The notes: a model not told the origin generated them from the sequence alone. Counted from the first letter of the stretch, positions 9,023 to 20,759 are shown. The stretch: DNA of 64,000 nt from Chelydra serpentina (GCA_037349315.1 JBAIAC010000001.1:1736001-1800000); one strand, 5' to 3'. Translations and numbers: made by a program.

Positions 9023-9940
9023 CTAGATGCAAATCTCCAGATGTGGCCTCACCAATACCGAATAAAGGGGAATAATCACTTCATCTGCTGTCAATGCTCC
9101 TACTAACGCAGCCAATATGTCATTAGACTTCTTGGCAACAAGAGCACACTGTTGACTCATATCCAACGTCCTGACCACTGTAATCCCCAGGTCCTTTTCT
9201 GCCGAACTGCTTCTTAGCCAGTCGGTCCCCAGCCTGTAGCAGTGCGTGGGATTGGTCCATCCTAAGTGCAGGACTCTGCACTTGTCCTTGTTGAACCACA
9301 TCAGATTTCTTTTGGCCCAATCCTCCAATTTTTCTAGGTCACTCTGGACCCTATCTCTACACTCCAGCATATCTACCTTTCCCCGCAGCTTAGTGTCATC
9401 CGCGAACTTGCTGAGGGTGCAATCCATCGCATCATCCAAATCATTAATGAAGATATTGAATAAATATGGCCCCAGGACCGACCCCTGGGGCACTCCGCTT
9501 GATACCGGCTGCCAACTAGACATTGAGCCATTGATCACTACTCGTTGAGCCCAACGATCTAGCCAGCTTTCTATCCACCTTATAGTCCATTCATCCAATC
9601 CATGCTTTTTTAACTTGCTGGCAAGAATACTGTGGAAGACCATTTCAAAAGCTTTGCTAAAGTAAAGATATACCACGTCCACCCCTTTCCCCATATCCAC
9701 AGAGCCTGTTATCTCATCATGGAAGGCAATCAGGTTGGTCAGGCATGACTTGCCCTTTGTGAATCCATGTTGACTGTTTCTGATCACCTTCCTCTCCTCC
9801 AAGTGCTTCAAAATGGTTTCCATAATTTTTCCAGGGACTGAGGTGAGGCTGTAGTTCTCTGGATTCTCTTTTTTGCTTTTTTTAAAAAGATGGGCACTAT
9901 ATTTGCCTTTTTCCAGTCGTCCAGGACCTTCCCCAATCAC
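9023..9940 (-). pseudogene. CR1 ORF2 reverse transcriptase part (inserted CR1)
   Basis: A 305-codon open frame covers the CR1 RT from the [13 protein letters not shown] motif through [22 protein letters not shown] and the catalytic FADDTKL box to the thumb region. Family role: reverse transcription of CR1 RNA at the target site. The upstream endonuclease part continues beyond the hAT insertions, and the downstream end is frameshifted near 9025, so the gene is dead. Confidence 0.88.
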
Positions 9941-10026
9941 AACGAGTTTTCAAAGATAATGGTCAATTAGCTCTGCAATCACATCAACCAACTTCCTCAG
10001 CACCTTCGGATGCATTAGATCTGGAC

Positions 10027-10494
10027 CAGAGCCGTAACTAGGAATTTCTGCGCCCGAGGCAGGGGTGCAGAAATTCCTAGTCCTCCCCTCCGCCGAATTG
10101 CTGCCGAAGCCGCGGACTGGCGGACCTCCCGCAGGCAAGTGGAAGCAGCTTCGGCGGCAGTTCGGCGGAGGGTATTTTTAGCAGCCGCCAAAGCCGCTTC
10201 CGCTTACCTGCGGGAGGTCCGCGGCTTCGGTGGAGGGTATTATTAGCAGCACTTCCGCCCTGCTGCCGAATCTGCTTCCGCTTACCTGCGGGAGGTCCAC
10301 CGGTGCCGCGGCTTTGGTGGCAATTCGGCAGAGGGGGCCTTCTGCACACAGACCGGCGGACCTCCCGCAGGTAAGTGGGTGCGGCTTCAGCGGTGGGGGA
10401 GGACGGGGTGCCCCTGCCAGCAGGTTTTTGTGCCCCTGCCAGCAGTGCGCCCCGAGGCGAGTGCCTCAATGGCCTCGCCCTCATTACAGCCCTG
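10027..10494 (+). mobile_element. Non-autonomous hAT element, 468 bp
   Basis: Termini CAGAGCCGTAACTAGG and (minus) CAGGGCTGTAATGAGG are inverted repeats. ATCTGGAC (10019-10026) and ATCCGGAC (10495-10502) form an 8-bp duplication with one mismatch. The host is CR1 coding sequence that resumes exactly. The body has GC-rich sub-repeats (CTTACCTGCGGGAGGTCC appears several times). No transposase is encoded. Confidence 0.9.
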
Positions 10495-11209
10495 ATCCGG
10501 ACCCATGGACATGTGCATGTCCAGATTTTCTAAATAGTCCTTAACCTATTCTTTCACCACTGAGGGCTGCTCACCTCCTCCCCATACTGTGGCTGCCCAG
10601 TGCAGCAGTCTGGGAGCTGACCTTGTCTGTGAAGACTGAGACAAATAAAGCATTGAGTACTTCAGCTTTTTCCACATCATCTGTCACTAGGTTGCCTCCC
10701 CCATTCAGTAAGGGGCCCACACTTTTCCTGACCTTCTTGTTGCGAACATACTTGTAGAAACCTTTCTTGTTACCCTTCACATCCCTTGCTAGCTGCGACT
10801 CCAATTCAGCTTTGGCCTCCCTGATTACACCCCTGCATAATTGAGCAATATTTTTATACTCCTCCCTAGTCATCTGTCCAAATTTCCACTTCTTGTAAGC
10901 TGCTTTTTTGTGTTTAAGCTAATTGAAGATTTCTCTGTGAAGCCAAGCTGGTCGCCTGCCATATTTTCAATTCTTTCTGCACATCGGGATGGTTTGTTCC
11001 TGTGCCCTCAATAAGCTTCTTTAAAATACAGCCAGCTCTCCTGGACTCCTTTCCCCCTCATATTAGCCTTCCAGGGGATCCTGCCCATCAGTTCCCTGAG
11101 GGAGTCAAAGTCTGCTTTTCTGAAGTCCAGGGTCCATATTCTGCTGCTCTCCTTTCTTCCTTTTGTCAGGATCCTGAACTCGACTATCTCATGGTCACTG
11201 CTGCCCAGG

Positions 11210-12945
11210 CAGGCTACCATGAGGTGAACTGGGGCGGTCGCCTCAGGTGCCATACTGTGTAGGAGTGCCACTAGAACCCAGAGTGTAGGAAATTGTGTCT
11301 GCTGCTTGTGCAGATGTAGTCTCTCTGCTCTAGATGCACAGAGATGGTGGAGGAAGAAGGGCACAAGAGACATAACATGAAGGCAGGAGAAAAGGTGAGA
11401 GGGAATAACAGAAAGCAGCAGGAGCTGCAGGGAGTTAAACCCTCGAGCTTTTTTTGTCCCATGCAGTTCTCATTCATTGAACTTGGTGGTCAGTGATGCA
11501 GCATCAGCTTCTAGTGAGGCTGCTGAATTTTTTAATGTAATTCAAAGCATCTATGCATTTTTTTCTGCATCAACGCACTGATGGCAAATTTTGAAGCAAC
11601 ATCTGGGAACATCCTCTCTGACACTGAAACCACTGAGTGCCACACAATGGGAAAGTCAAGTGGAGGCGATAAAGCCTATCAAACACCAAATTGGGAAGAT
11701 AGATGATGCCATGGGTGCCATTATGGAGGATAATGCTATCACAGGAACTGTTCGTGGGAGAACAGTGGCAGAGGGAAATGGAATCACCAGAAACATACAT
11801 AACTTCAAATTTCTGTGTGGCTTAGTGTTGTGGCATGACATACTGTTTGAAATAAATGTTGTAAGCAAGAGACTCCAAGGTGTTGACCTTGATATATCTG
11901 GAGCAATGGAACAACTGGACAAAGTAAAGTCATACCTACAGTCTTACAGATGAGGGATTTCAAAACGTTCTGAAGAGTGCACAGAAGTTGGCAGAGGAAC
12001 TTCACACTGAAGCTATTTTCCCACCCATTCAAGAATACAAGAGTCACCGAAGAAGAAGACATTTTGATTATGAGGCACGGGATAATCCCATAAGAGACCC
12101 CAAACAACAATTCAAAGTTGAATTCTTTAACCAGGTGCTAGATTGTGCAATACAGTCAGTTGAAGAACGTTTAATGCAGCTCAAGGAACACAGCAGTATA
12201 TTTGGGATGTTGTATCATACTCGAAAACTCCTCTCTATACCTGAATAAGACCTATACCAGCAATGCAGGGCACTAGAGACAGTGTTGACACATGATGACA
12301 TGCGCGATATTGATGCGAGTGATATAGGTGATTAACTGAAAGCCCTTTCAAGATACATTTCAGTAGGATCAACTCCAAAGGCTGTTCTGGAATAAATGTG
12401 CACAAATAAGATGACCACCCTCTTTCCAAATGCTTTTGTTGCTCTGCGCATACTTCTAACACTTCCTGTAACAGCTGCCAGTGGAGAACACAGCTTCTCC
12501 AAGCTGAAGTTAATAAAAATACATCTACACTCCACAATGACAGAGGAGAGGCCGGTCGGCCTTGCAACCATCTCAATAGAGCATGACCTGGCCCAGACTG
12601 TGGACTTTCAGGAAGCATTCAAATCTTTGCAACCAAGAAGACACGGAAAGCACCACTTCGACTATTCAAAGAGATAAAAATGCCAGTGTTCACTATGCAG
12701 ACAAGAAAAGTTTCATTTGCTGTTCAGGCGTTTGAAAGTTAAGTGTTACTTAAAATTTTTGAACAAGGCATTTTAAGTTGTTAGTTCTCCTTTACTGGGG
12801 TAGGTAGCAGAGCAGTACCATAAGAGGAGTGGAACAGGAAGAAGTCAGAATTGAGACCTTTCAAAGTTTTGGCCCAAGCGAGGGGGCATGGGAGCATCAT
12901 TTAAGCTCCCCACCTCAGATGCCAAAATGTTGTGGGCCGGTCCTG
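11210..12945 (+). mobile_element. hAT transposon with decayed transposase
   Basis: It starts CAGGCTACCATGAGGTG and ends in GGGCCGGTCCTG, with TGCCCAGG (11202-11209) and TCCCCAGG (12946-12953) as 8-bp duplications (one mismatch). The CR1 endonuclease frame of the host resumes at 12954. Coding sequence for a ZMYM1-like hAT transposase lies inside. At 1736 bp it is shorter than a full hAT of this kind, and the N-terminal half of the transposase is missing. Confidence 0.88.
11475..12677 (+). pseudogene. hAT transposase, C-terminal half (zinc finger MYM-type 1-like)
   Basis: Broken frames at 11475-11590, 11591-11953, 11988-12248 and 12396-12677 follow the order of hAT transposases often annotated as zinc finger MYM-type protein 1-like: VVSDAASAS...FFSAS, then TLKPLSATQWES, KFLCGLVLWHDILFEINVVSK, FDYEARDNPIRDPK and SVEERLMQLKEHSS. 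The C-terminal dimerisation region follows (LRILLTLPVTAASGEHSFSKLKLIK). The catalytic N-terminal region with the zinc finger is absent, and several frameshifts separate the segments. It cannot encode active transposase. Confidence 0.88.
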
Positions 12946-13340
12946 TCCCCAGGTTGCCACACACTTCTACTTCCCCTACCAATTTTTCCCTGTTTGTGAG
13001 CAGTAGGTCAAGAGGAGCACGGCCCCTAGTTGGTTCCTCTAGCACTTGCACCAGGAAGTTGTCCCCAACACTCTCCAAAAACATTCCCAGCTTCTAGAAA
13101 ACAAAGGCTAGGGACACCATCCCTGCCCTTCCTGGCTAATAGCCATTGATGGACCTATCTTCCATGAATTTATTTAGTTCTTTTTTGAACCCTGTTATAG
13201 TCTTGGCCTTCACAACATCCTCTGGCAAGGAATTCCACAGGTTGACTTTGCATTGTGTGAAAAGAAAATTCCTTTTGTTTATTTTAAATCTGCTGCCTAT
13301 TAATTTCATTTGGTGACCCATAGTTCTTGTGTTATGAGAA

Positions 13341-14770
13341 GAACATAAGAACATAAGAAAGGCCGTATTGGGTCAGACCAAAGGTCCATCTAGCCCAGTA
13401 TCCTGTCCACCGACAGTGGCCAATGCCAGGTGACCCGGAGTGAGTGGACCTAACAGGTAATGATCAAGTGATCTCTCTCCTGCCATCCATCACCCCCCTC
13501 TGACAAACAGAGGCTAAGGACACCATTTCTTACCCATTCTGGCTAATAGCCATTAATGGACTTAACCTCCATGAATTTATCCAGTTCTCTTTTAAACCCT
13601 GTTATAGTCCTAGCCTTCACAGCTTCCTCAGGCAAGGAGTTCCACAGGTTGACTGTGCGCTGTGTGAAGAAGAACTTCCTTTTATTAGTTTTAAACCTGC
13701 TGCCCACTAATTTCATTGGGTGGCCCCTAGTTCTTTTATTATGAGAACAAGTAAATAACTTTTCCTTATTCACTTCCTCCACACCACTCATAATTTTATA
13801 TACCTCTATCATATCCCCTCTTGGTCTCCTCTTTTCCAAGCTAAAAAGTCCTAGCCTCTTTAATCTCTCCTCATATGGGACCCGTTCCAGACCCCTAATC
13901 ATTTTAGTTGCCCTTCTCTGAACCTTTTCTAATGCCAGTATATCCTTTTTGAGATGAGGAGACCACAATTGTACGCAGTATTCAAGATGTGGGCGCACTA
14001 TGGATTTGTATAGGGGCAGTAAGATATTCTCCGTCTTATTCTCTATCCCTTTTTTAATGATTCCTAACATCCTGTTTGCTTTTTTGACTGCCGCTGCACA
14101 CTGCGTGGACATCTTTAGAGAACTATCCACAATGACGCCAAGATCTTTTTCCTGATTAGTTGTAGCTAAATTAGCCCCCATCATATTGTATGTATAGTTG
14201 GGGTTATTTTTTCCAATGTGCATTACTTTACATTTATCCACATTAAATTTCATTTGCCATTTTATTGCCCAATCATTTAGTTTTGTGAGATCTTTTTGTA
14301 GTTCTTCACAGTCTGCTTTGGTCTTAACTATCTTGAGCAGCTTAGTATCATCTGCAAACTTTGCCACCTCACTGTTTACCCCTTCTTCCAAATCATTTAT
14401 GAATAAGTTGAATAGGATTGGTCCTAGGACTGACCCTTGGGGAACACCACTAGTTACCCCTCTCCATTGTGAAAATTTACCATTTATTCCTACCCTTTGT
14501 TCCCTGTTTTTTAACCAGTTCTCAATCCATGAAAGGATCTTCCCTCTTATCCCATGGCAACTTAATTTACGCAAGAGCCTTTGGTGAGGGACTTTGTCAA
14601 AGGCTTTCTGGAAATCTAAGTACACTATGTCTACTGGATCACCCTTGTCCACATGTTTGTTGACCCCTTCAAAGAACTCTAATAGATTAGTAAGGCATGA
14701 TTTCCTTTTACAGAAACCATGTTGACTTTTGCCCAACAATTTATGTTCTTCTATGTGCCTGACAATTTTA
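13341..14770 (-). mobile_element. 5'-truncated CR1 inserted in the older CR1
   Basis: The 3' tail consists of TTCTTATG repeats (plus strand AGAACATAAGAACATAAG at 13341), followed by a GGTCAGACCAAAGGTCC 3' UTR and a long RT frame. The 5' end near 14770 is where the older CR1 resumes (TTATTTACTCTCTCCACAC). It is the least decayed copy in this cluster. Confidence 0.87.
13543..14766 (-). pseudogene. CR1 ORF2, uninterrupted RT C-terminal ~400 codons
   Basis: The open frame spans RT motifs [40 protein letters not shown] and the FADDTKL active site, then the C-terminal domain ending in [14 protein letters not shown]. No stop or frameshift interrupts it, so this is a young copy. It lacks the endonuclease and the first part of RT through 5' truncation and is therefore not autonomous. 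The first ~18 codons of the continuous frame (14767-14820) belong to the host CR1, making an accidental fusion. Confidence 0.9.
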
Positions 14771-15151
14771 TTCTTATTTACTCTCTCCACACTGGTCATG
14801 ATTTTATAGACTTCTTTCATATCCCCCCTTAGTTGTCTCTTTTTCCAAGATGAAAAATTCTAGTCTTATGAATCTCTCCTCATATGGAAGCTGTTTCATA
14901 CCCCTAATAATTTTTGTTGCCCTTTCCTGCACCTTTTCCGATTCAAATATATCTTTTTTTGAGATGGGGTGACCATATCTGCATGCAGTATTCAAGATGT
15001 GGGTGTACCATGGATTTATATAGAGGCAATGTAATATTTTCTGTCTTATTATCTATCCCTTTCATAATGATTCCCAACATTCTGTTCACTTTTTTGACTG
15101 CCACTGTACATTGAGTAGATGTTTTCAGAGAACTATCCACAGTGACTCCAA

Positions 15152-15444
15152 GGCTACGTCTATACTACCTGCCCGATTCGGCGGGTAGCTATCGATGTTT
15201 TGAGATCGATTTATTGCGTCTCGTCTAGACCCGATAAATCGATCCCAGAGCCGCTCCCCGTCGACACCGGAACTCCAGCTCTGCGAGCGGAGGAAGCGCT
15301 GTCGACGGGGGAGCCTGCCTGTTGCCGTGTGGACCGGGGTAAGTACTTTTAAAAATCGATCTAAGATATTCAATTTCAGCTACGTTATTCATGTAGCTGA
15401 AGTTGCATATCTTAGATTGATCCCCTCTTAGTGTAGACCAGCCC
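15152..15444 (-). mobile_element. Two-hairpin MITE, copy A (PIF/Harbinger-like)
   Basis: Ends GGCTACGTCTATACTA and TAGTGTAGACCAGCCC. The host CR1 reads CCAAGATCTC across the removed element, with CAA/TAA flanking. Contains both family hairpins: ATCGATTTATTGCGTC/CGATAAATCGAT and the ...TTCAGCTACGTTATTCATGTAGCTGAA arm pair. No coding capacity. Confidence 0.88.
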
Positions 15445-15801
15445 TAAGATCTCTTTCTTGAGTGCTAGCAGCTAATTTAGACCCCATTTTATATGTATAG
15501 TAGGGATTATGTTTTCTAATTTGCATTACTTTGCATTTATCAACATTGAATGTCATCTGCCTTTTTGTTGCCCAGTCACTCCATTTTGTGAGATCCTTTT
15601 GTAGCTCTTCGCAGTTTGCTTTGGACTTAACTATCTTGAGTAGTTTTGTATCATCTGCAAATTTTGCAACCTGACTGTTTACCACTTTTTCCAGATCATT
15701 TATGAATATGTTGAATAGGACTGATCCCAGTACAGACCCCTAGGAGACACAACAATTTACCTCTCTCCTTTCTGAAACCTGACCATTTATTCCTACCCTT
15801 T

Positions 15802-16087
15802 GGGTACGTCTATACTTACCTCTCGCGTCGGAGGCGCGGGATCAATGTTCTGGGTTCGATTTATCGCGTCTTGTCAAGATGCGATAAATTGAACCAGGAA
15901 GTGTTCCGCCGTCGACGCTGGTAATCCAGCTCGACGAGCGGAGTAGGCGGAGTCGACGGGGGAGCCTGCGCGCCGCATCTGGACCACAGGTAAGTTCGAA
16001 CTAAGATACTTCGACTTCAGCTACGTTATTAACGTAGCTGAAGTTGCGTATCTTAGTTCGACAGGGGGGGTTAGTGTAGACCTAGCC
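15802..16087 (-). mobile_element. Two-hairpin MITE, copy B, TSD TTT
   Basis: 286 bp, GGGTACGTCTATAC to GTGTAGACCTAGCC, flanked by TTT (15799-15801 and 16088-16090). The uninterrupted CR1 nearby (near 14490) reads CTACCCTTTGTTCCC at the same site, which proves a 3-bp duplication. Same orientation as copies A and C. Confidence 0.93.
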
Positions 16088-16184
16088 TTTGTTTCCTACC
16101 TTTTAGCCAGATACCATTCCACGAGAGGACCTTCCCTCTTATTCCATGACAGCTTACTTTGCTTAAAAGCCTTTGGTGAGGGAC

Positions 16185-17125
16185 TGTAGGGATATTAAAG
16201 AAGGTACTGAAAGTGATTCCCCAAGTGAAAGTAACTCCCCATAATTTGTCCCCCACAATTTAAACCTCATAGCATTACCAAGTAAAAGATCTCTTGGATC
16301 CCTTGTTAAACTTACAAACTACTGTCTGTGTAAACCATTGATTGTATCTGTTCTCAGAAAGATACTGTATTGCTATGAGAAACTTGCAAACAAGTTATTT
16401 GACTTTCTTCTTTATGCATGCTTTGTACCTAGAAACAGCATAGAAAGACCCCCACCCTCTTTGATTACAGGGCAGGGATTCTCAAATAAATTAGTACACA
16501 CCCCGAAAGTGTTGAAGACAGTATGTCTGCTGATGAATGCTTGGTGTACATGAATGAATGAGCAGGGAGGTGCCAGCCTAGGAATTCAGTGACCATCGGC
16601 TGAAGGCGGCATCAAGTGGAATGACCAGACAACACCCCCCGGAGGATAAACTGGGATCCACCCGACCATCTCAAAGGATGGGAAAAACAAGATAACAAAC
16701 TTTGGACAGCGTGGAGCCACCAGGAATGTGCCATCTGCTGATTGATTCAGCAACAGCATGATGAAGCAATTCCCATAGACTGACATAGGAAATAATTCCT
16801 ATAAGAATGGCTTCTACATACTGAGGACTTTGAGTCTGGTTCTGCAACCACCCTCCAGGAGCATCAGATGAATCTGACAAGGACTCGGCTCCACCCTCAT
16901 GCCCAGGTTACCTGGCCAGTAACTTGGCATGAGCAACTTCTAAGCTGGTAACTATGACATCTATACAGAACCTGTGTATGTGTGTGAATGAATGTGAAAC
17001 TGAATGAAATGTTATAGCTATAACTGACTGCTTACTATGATTCTTTTTGTATTCACAATAAATGTGACATTTTGTCTTATCCCCTTTAAAAAGATCCTGC
17101 TGGTTTTTATTTTATTGGTATAACA
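16185..17125 (+). mobile_element. Solo LTR (LTR-Z), 941 bp, TSD GGAC
   Basis: Starts TGTAGGGATATTAAAG and ends TTGGTATAACA, flanked by GGAC at 16181-16184 and 17126-17129. An AATAAA signal lies at about 17059. It splits the RT region of the old CR1, which reads GGTGAGGGAC then CTTGTCAAAGGC on either side, as in the intact CR1 near 14585. A 4-bp duplication fits a class I-like endogenous retrovirus. No internal sequence remains. A related copy lies on the minus strand at 46632. Confidence 0.9.
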
Positions 17126-18165
17126 GGACCTTGTCAAAGGCTTTCTGGAAATCTAAGTACACAATATTCACTGGATCCCCCTTGTCCACATGCTTATTGA
17201 CCCCCTCAAAGAATTCTAGTAGATTGGTGAGGCATGATTTACCTTTAGAAAAACCATGTTGATCCTTCCCCAACAAATTATGTTCATCTATGCATCTGGT
17301 ACTTTTGTTCTTTACTATAGTTTCAATCAGTTTTCCTGGTACTGAAGTCAGGTTTACTGGCCTGTAATTTCCAGGATCACCTTGGAGCCCTTTTTAAAAA
17401 ATTGGCATCACATTAGCTCCATACTCCAGTCATTTGGTACAGAGGCTGATTTAAATGTTAGGCTGTAGCCTAACCACAGTTAGTAATTCTGCAATTTCAC
17501 ATTTGAGTTCCTTCAGAACTCTTGGATGAATACCATCTGGTCCTGGTGACTATTAATGTTTAGTTTATCAGTTTGTTCCAAAACCTCCTCTAATGACACC
17601 TCAGTCTGGGACAGTTCCTCAGATTTGTCACCTAAAAAGAATTGCTCAGGTTTGGGAATCTCCCTCACATCCTCAGCCGTGAAGACCGATGCAAAGAATT
17701 CATTTAGTTTCTCCGCAATGGCCTTATCATCCTTGAATGCTCCATTAGCATCTTGATCATCCAGTGGCCCCACTGGTTGTTTAGCAGACTTCCTGCTTCT
17801 GATGTTTTTAAAAAAGTGTTTTCTATTACTTTCTGAGTCTTTGGCTGTTCTTCAAATTCTTTTTTGGCCTTCCTAATTATATTTTTACACTTCATTTGCC
17901 AGAGTTTATGCTCCTTTCTATTTTCCTCACTAGGATTTAACTTCCACTTTTTAAAAGATGCCTTTTTGTCTCTCACTGCTTCTTTTACTTTATTGTTTAG
18001 CCATGTTGGCACTGGCACTTTTTTGGTTCTCTTTTTCCTGTGCAAACAAACACATGTTCTGAACAGGCCATTTTCAGACATGACCTGTCCATTGAAGTTG
18101 ATTGCTTCAGCATTAATAATGGATTTGATACTACCCCAATCCTGTGTTTATCCCACTTGTTAAAA

Positions 18166-18606
18166 AGACAGATGTTGTTAATGAATATCTGATATTTTTC
18201 TGACACTAGCTCAAAAAAGATGTGATTCAGCTCCAATAGAAATCAATGGGAGTTTCACCATTTCCTTCGGTAGGAACAGGAGCAGACCCAGCTGACCTAT
18301 TCTCTATTCATTCTTTTGATGGGATGTCAAACTTTTTTTTTTAATAGGAAGGACCATATCTTAATAGCAAGACTCTCCTGGAACACATAATACCACCTTC
18401 ATGATCATGTGGATTTCCTCCTCATTCACTTACATCCCTCTGGCAACTACAGCAATTGCTGATATGGAATAGTAATATTATGGAAGTATTTAATGCCATT
18501 TTTAGACTTCTAAATATGAGAAGAGCCATTATCAAATGACCAGCTGGCTCTCTGAGGACCAAGGGCAGCAGGTTTGTATAATTTTTGGTGGTGCCCAGAA
18601 CAGGGC
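18166..18606. other. No recognisable feature
   Basis: AT-rich flank between the old CR1 and a solo LTR. AATCAATGGGAGTTTCACC near 18240 resembles a common amniote repeat motif seen again near 61.2 kb. Nothing else is visible. Confidence 0.45.
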
Positions 18607-19170
18607 TGTCACGGAGTGTGGGGGAGTCAGCGCCTGCACCCCTCTTCCCCGGATTCACTGGGAGTCTCAGCCAGCCAGTAGAACAAAAGGTTTATTAGAG
18701 ATGCCAGGAACACAATCCAACCAGAGCTTGTCAGTACATCCAGGACCCCTCAGCCGGGCCCTTCCGGGGGGCAGGGAGCTTAGACCCCAGCTCGGGGCTC
18801 CCTGCATTTCACCCCACAGCTCCAAATGGGGGCAGGGAGACCAGACCCTGTCTGCCCCTCTCCCCTCCTCTTCCCAAGCCAGCTCCAAACTGAAACTGTC
18901 CAGCCCCGCCTCTCTCCTTTGTCTCCTTCCCGGGCCAGGAGGTCACCTGATCCCTTTGTTCCAACACCTTCAGCTCATACCTTTGCAGGGGAGAGCCCGG
19001 GGCCATCGGTTGCTAGGATACAGAATGTCAGCCCTTCTCTGTGTCCAGGCCCCTCTGTAACCCTCATGCACCCTTGTCCCACCACCTAGATACTCAAGCA
19101 CTGCATAGGGAAACCGAGGCACCCACACAGTACTCAGGGAAAACATTAACAACAGTCCTAGTTCGTCACA
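18607..19170 (-). mobile_element. Solo LTR, 564 bp, GC-rich
   Basis: Minus-strand TGTGACGAACTAGGACTG... to CACTCCGTGACA has TG...CA ends. Flanks AGGGC (18602-18606) and GGGGC (19171-19175) give a 5-bp duplication with one mismatch. No internal retroviral sequence is attached on either side. Confidence 0.82.
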
Positions 19171-19213
19171 GGGGCCAAGTCCCACCCCTCCCCACCCCCA
19201 CACACCTGCCTAA

Positions 19214-19511
19214 TAGGGCTTGTCTTCACTACCCACCGGATCGGCGGGTAGCAATCGATCTATCGGGGAATCGATTTTTCGCGTCTCGTTTAGACGTGAT
19301 TAATCGATCCCCGAAAGCGCTCCCCGTCGGCTCCGGAAATCCACCTCATCGAAAAGCGGAAGCGGAGTCGACGGGGGAGCTGCAGCGATCGACTCGCCGC
19401 CGTCCTCACGGCCAGGTAAGTCAATTACGATACGCCGACTTCAGCTACGCTATTCACGTAGCTGAAGCTGCGTATCGTAGATCGACACCCCCCTCTAGTG
19501 TAGCCCTGGGC
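19214..19511 (-). mobile_element. Two-hairpin MITE, copy C
   Basis: TAGGGCTTGTCTTCACTAC to AGTGTAGCCCTGGGC with TAA at 19211-19213 and 19512-19514. Both hairpins are present: AATCGATTTTTCGCGTC with ATTAATCGATCC, and CTTCAGCTACGCTATTCACGTAGCTGAAG. It is more diverged at its termini than copies B and E. Confidence 0.82.
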
Positions 19512-19514
19512 TAA

Positions 19515-20345
19515 GGCTCTGGGAGGGAGTTGGGGGGCGGGCTCTGGGCTGGGGCAGGCGGTTGATAATAAAGATAATGATGGAAACGGAAATGGTTATA
19601 TATATAAAAAAATTATAACATGTTTCCTAGAGTCTAAACTGAACTTTAACAGGTTAAAAACCTTGTCTGAAGTAGTTTATCACACCTAAAACAATCTCCC
19701 AGCATCTCCAACCAACATGACTGGAAACCCCCTTTCGTGAATGCAAAAGGTACTGTCCTTTTTGCTTTCTCAGTGGAGGATCAGCATTCATCATGTCACA
19801 CTTCCCGTCAGTACCCAGTCTGGGCTGGGGAAGCTAATGATTCAGCCAGTTGACCAAATTCGGTTATGGATCCTGGTCACGTGCCACCTGAGGCACGTAG
19901 CGTATACGCTAAGTAGAAGTGAAGAATAAAAAGGTGTCCTTTTGCCTTCTTCCTATAACCCCAAAGTCCATTGTTTTGTCCCAGGGTCAGAGTGACCCCC
20001 TTCCCCCGATTTATTCCCTGGTGTGCTGGCTCCATGTTGCCTTCATATCCTCAGGACAGGCTTCCATTGTGTTTGCTTATAATGCTTATTTTACATGTGA
20101 ACCAAGGCAGACAGGTGAATATACATCCTTTGTGTGGTCAAAAAAACCTCCTTGTCAACCCTGCTTTGATTCAGACTATACAGCATATTGTCCAGTATAT
20201 ATACACATCTCCTTAAATATCATCCAAACACATGCGGTGCCTTCCCACACAGGTGCCACAGCCCACCGCCGAATACTGGGGGCGTGGTGGCCCCACTTTT
20301 CCCCCTCCCTGCCTTCCATGCTACCAGATGTGTTTCTTTATTATG
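19515..20345. other. Unassigned, possible LTR remnants
   Basis: It starts with G-rich low-complexity sequence, then mixed sequence with a polyadenylation-like GAATAAAAAGGTG near 19923. I could not place it in a family, and no supported ORF is present. Confidence 0.35.
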
Positions 20346-20348
20346 CTT

Positions 20349-20419
20349 CATGCAGGTTCTGGGGCGTCTGAGAAGGCTGAGCAGCCGAAAGCCTCCTCAG
20401 GCACCCCTGAACCTGCATG
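20349..20419. repeat. Imperfect 30-bp inverted repeat
   Basis: Left arm 20349-20378 (CATGCAGGTTCTGGGGCGTC...) pairs with right arm 20390-20419 (…CACCCCTGAACCTGCATG), with 26 of 30 positions complementary by eye and an 11-base loop. It may be part of an unidentified DNA element. Confidence 0.75.
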
Positions 20420-20759
20420 GAACATATACAAGCTCAAATGACAGCCGCGCAGGCTTGCCCAGCTACGCAGGGAAGCAAAGGGAACCGCGTGGGGGCGGCG
20501 ACGACCATGTGTGCAGTCTGTTGGGTTTTTTGAGGAGGGGGAGGGTTGCCCCCCTCCAAACAGAGGCGAGGCATGGGAGGGCACACGGCCTTATGCGCCA
20601 TTCCCCGCCCTCATTTCTGCAAACGCAGAGCTGCGCAGCTTGGAGGCTGCGTCTCGGGCTCCACTTACTCCGCAGCTGAACGCAGCCTCCTGGGTCCTAG
20701 TGCCAGTGGAGCTCCCGCTCTGTGCGCTGGGAGCCTTCCTATTTGCTGTGGAACAGCGA

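Larger units (their letters stand above)
8529..13084 (-). mobile_element. CR1 LINE inserted in the older CR1; itself holds two hAT elements
   Basis: The 3' end is at 8529 (TCATAGAAG repeat side) and coding runs up to the endonuclease region at about 13084. It interrupts the 3' UTR of the older CR1: CCCATT on the left is continued by ATTCCCAGCTTCT on the right. Only a short ATT overlap is seen, as expected for CR1, which makes little or no target duplication. hAT elements at 10027-10494 and 11210-12945 lie inside it, so three generations are stacked here. Confidence 0.85.
8388..18165 (-). mobile_element. Old CR1 LINE split by five separate insertions
   Basis: One minus-strand CR1 can be followed through pieces at 18165-17126 (region upstream of RT, RT start), 16180-16088, 15801-15445, 15151-14771 (RT), 13340-13085 (RT C-terminus, 3' UTR) and 8528-8388 (3' UTR and tail, GGTCAGACCAAAGGTCC). 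The pieces join in order when the insertions are removed: CR1 8529-13084, CR1 13341-14770, MITEs 15152-15444 and 15802-16087, and solo LTR 16185-17125. The nested CR1 at 13341-14770 belongs to a closely related family and serves as an uninterrupted guide. Coding frames are broken; the 17704-18081 part still encodes RKKRTKKVPVPTWLNNKVKE. The 5' boundary near 18165 is approximate. Confidence 0.85.
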
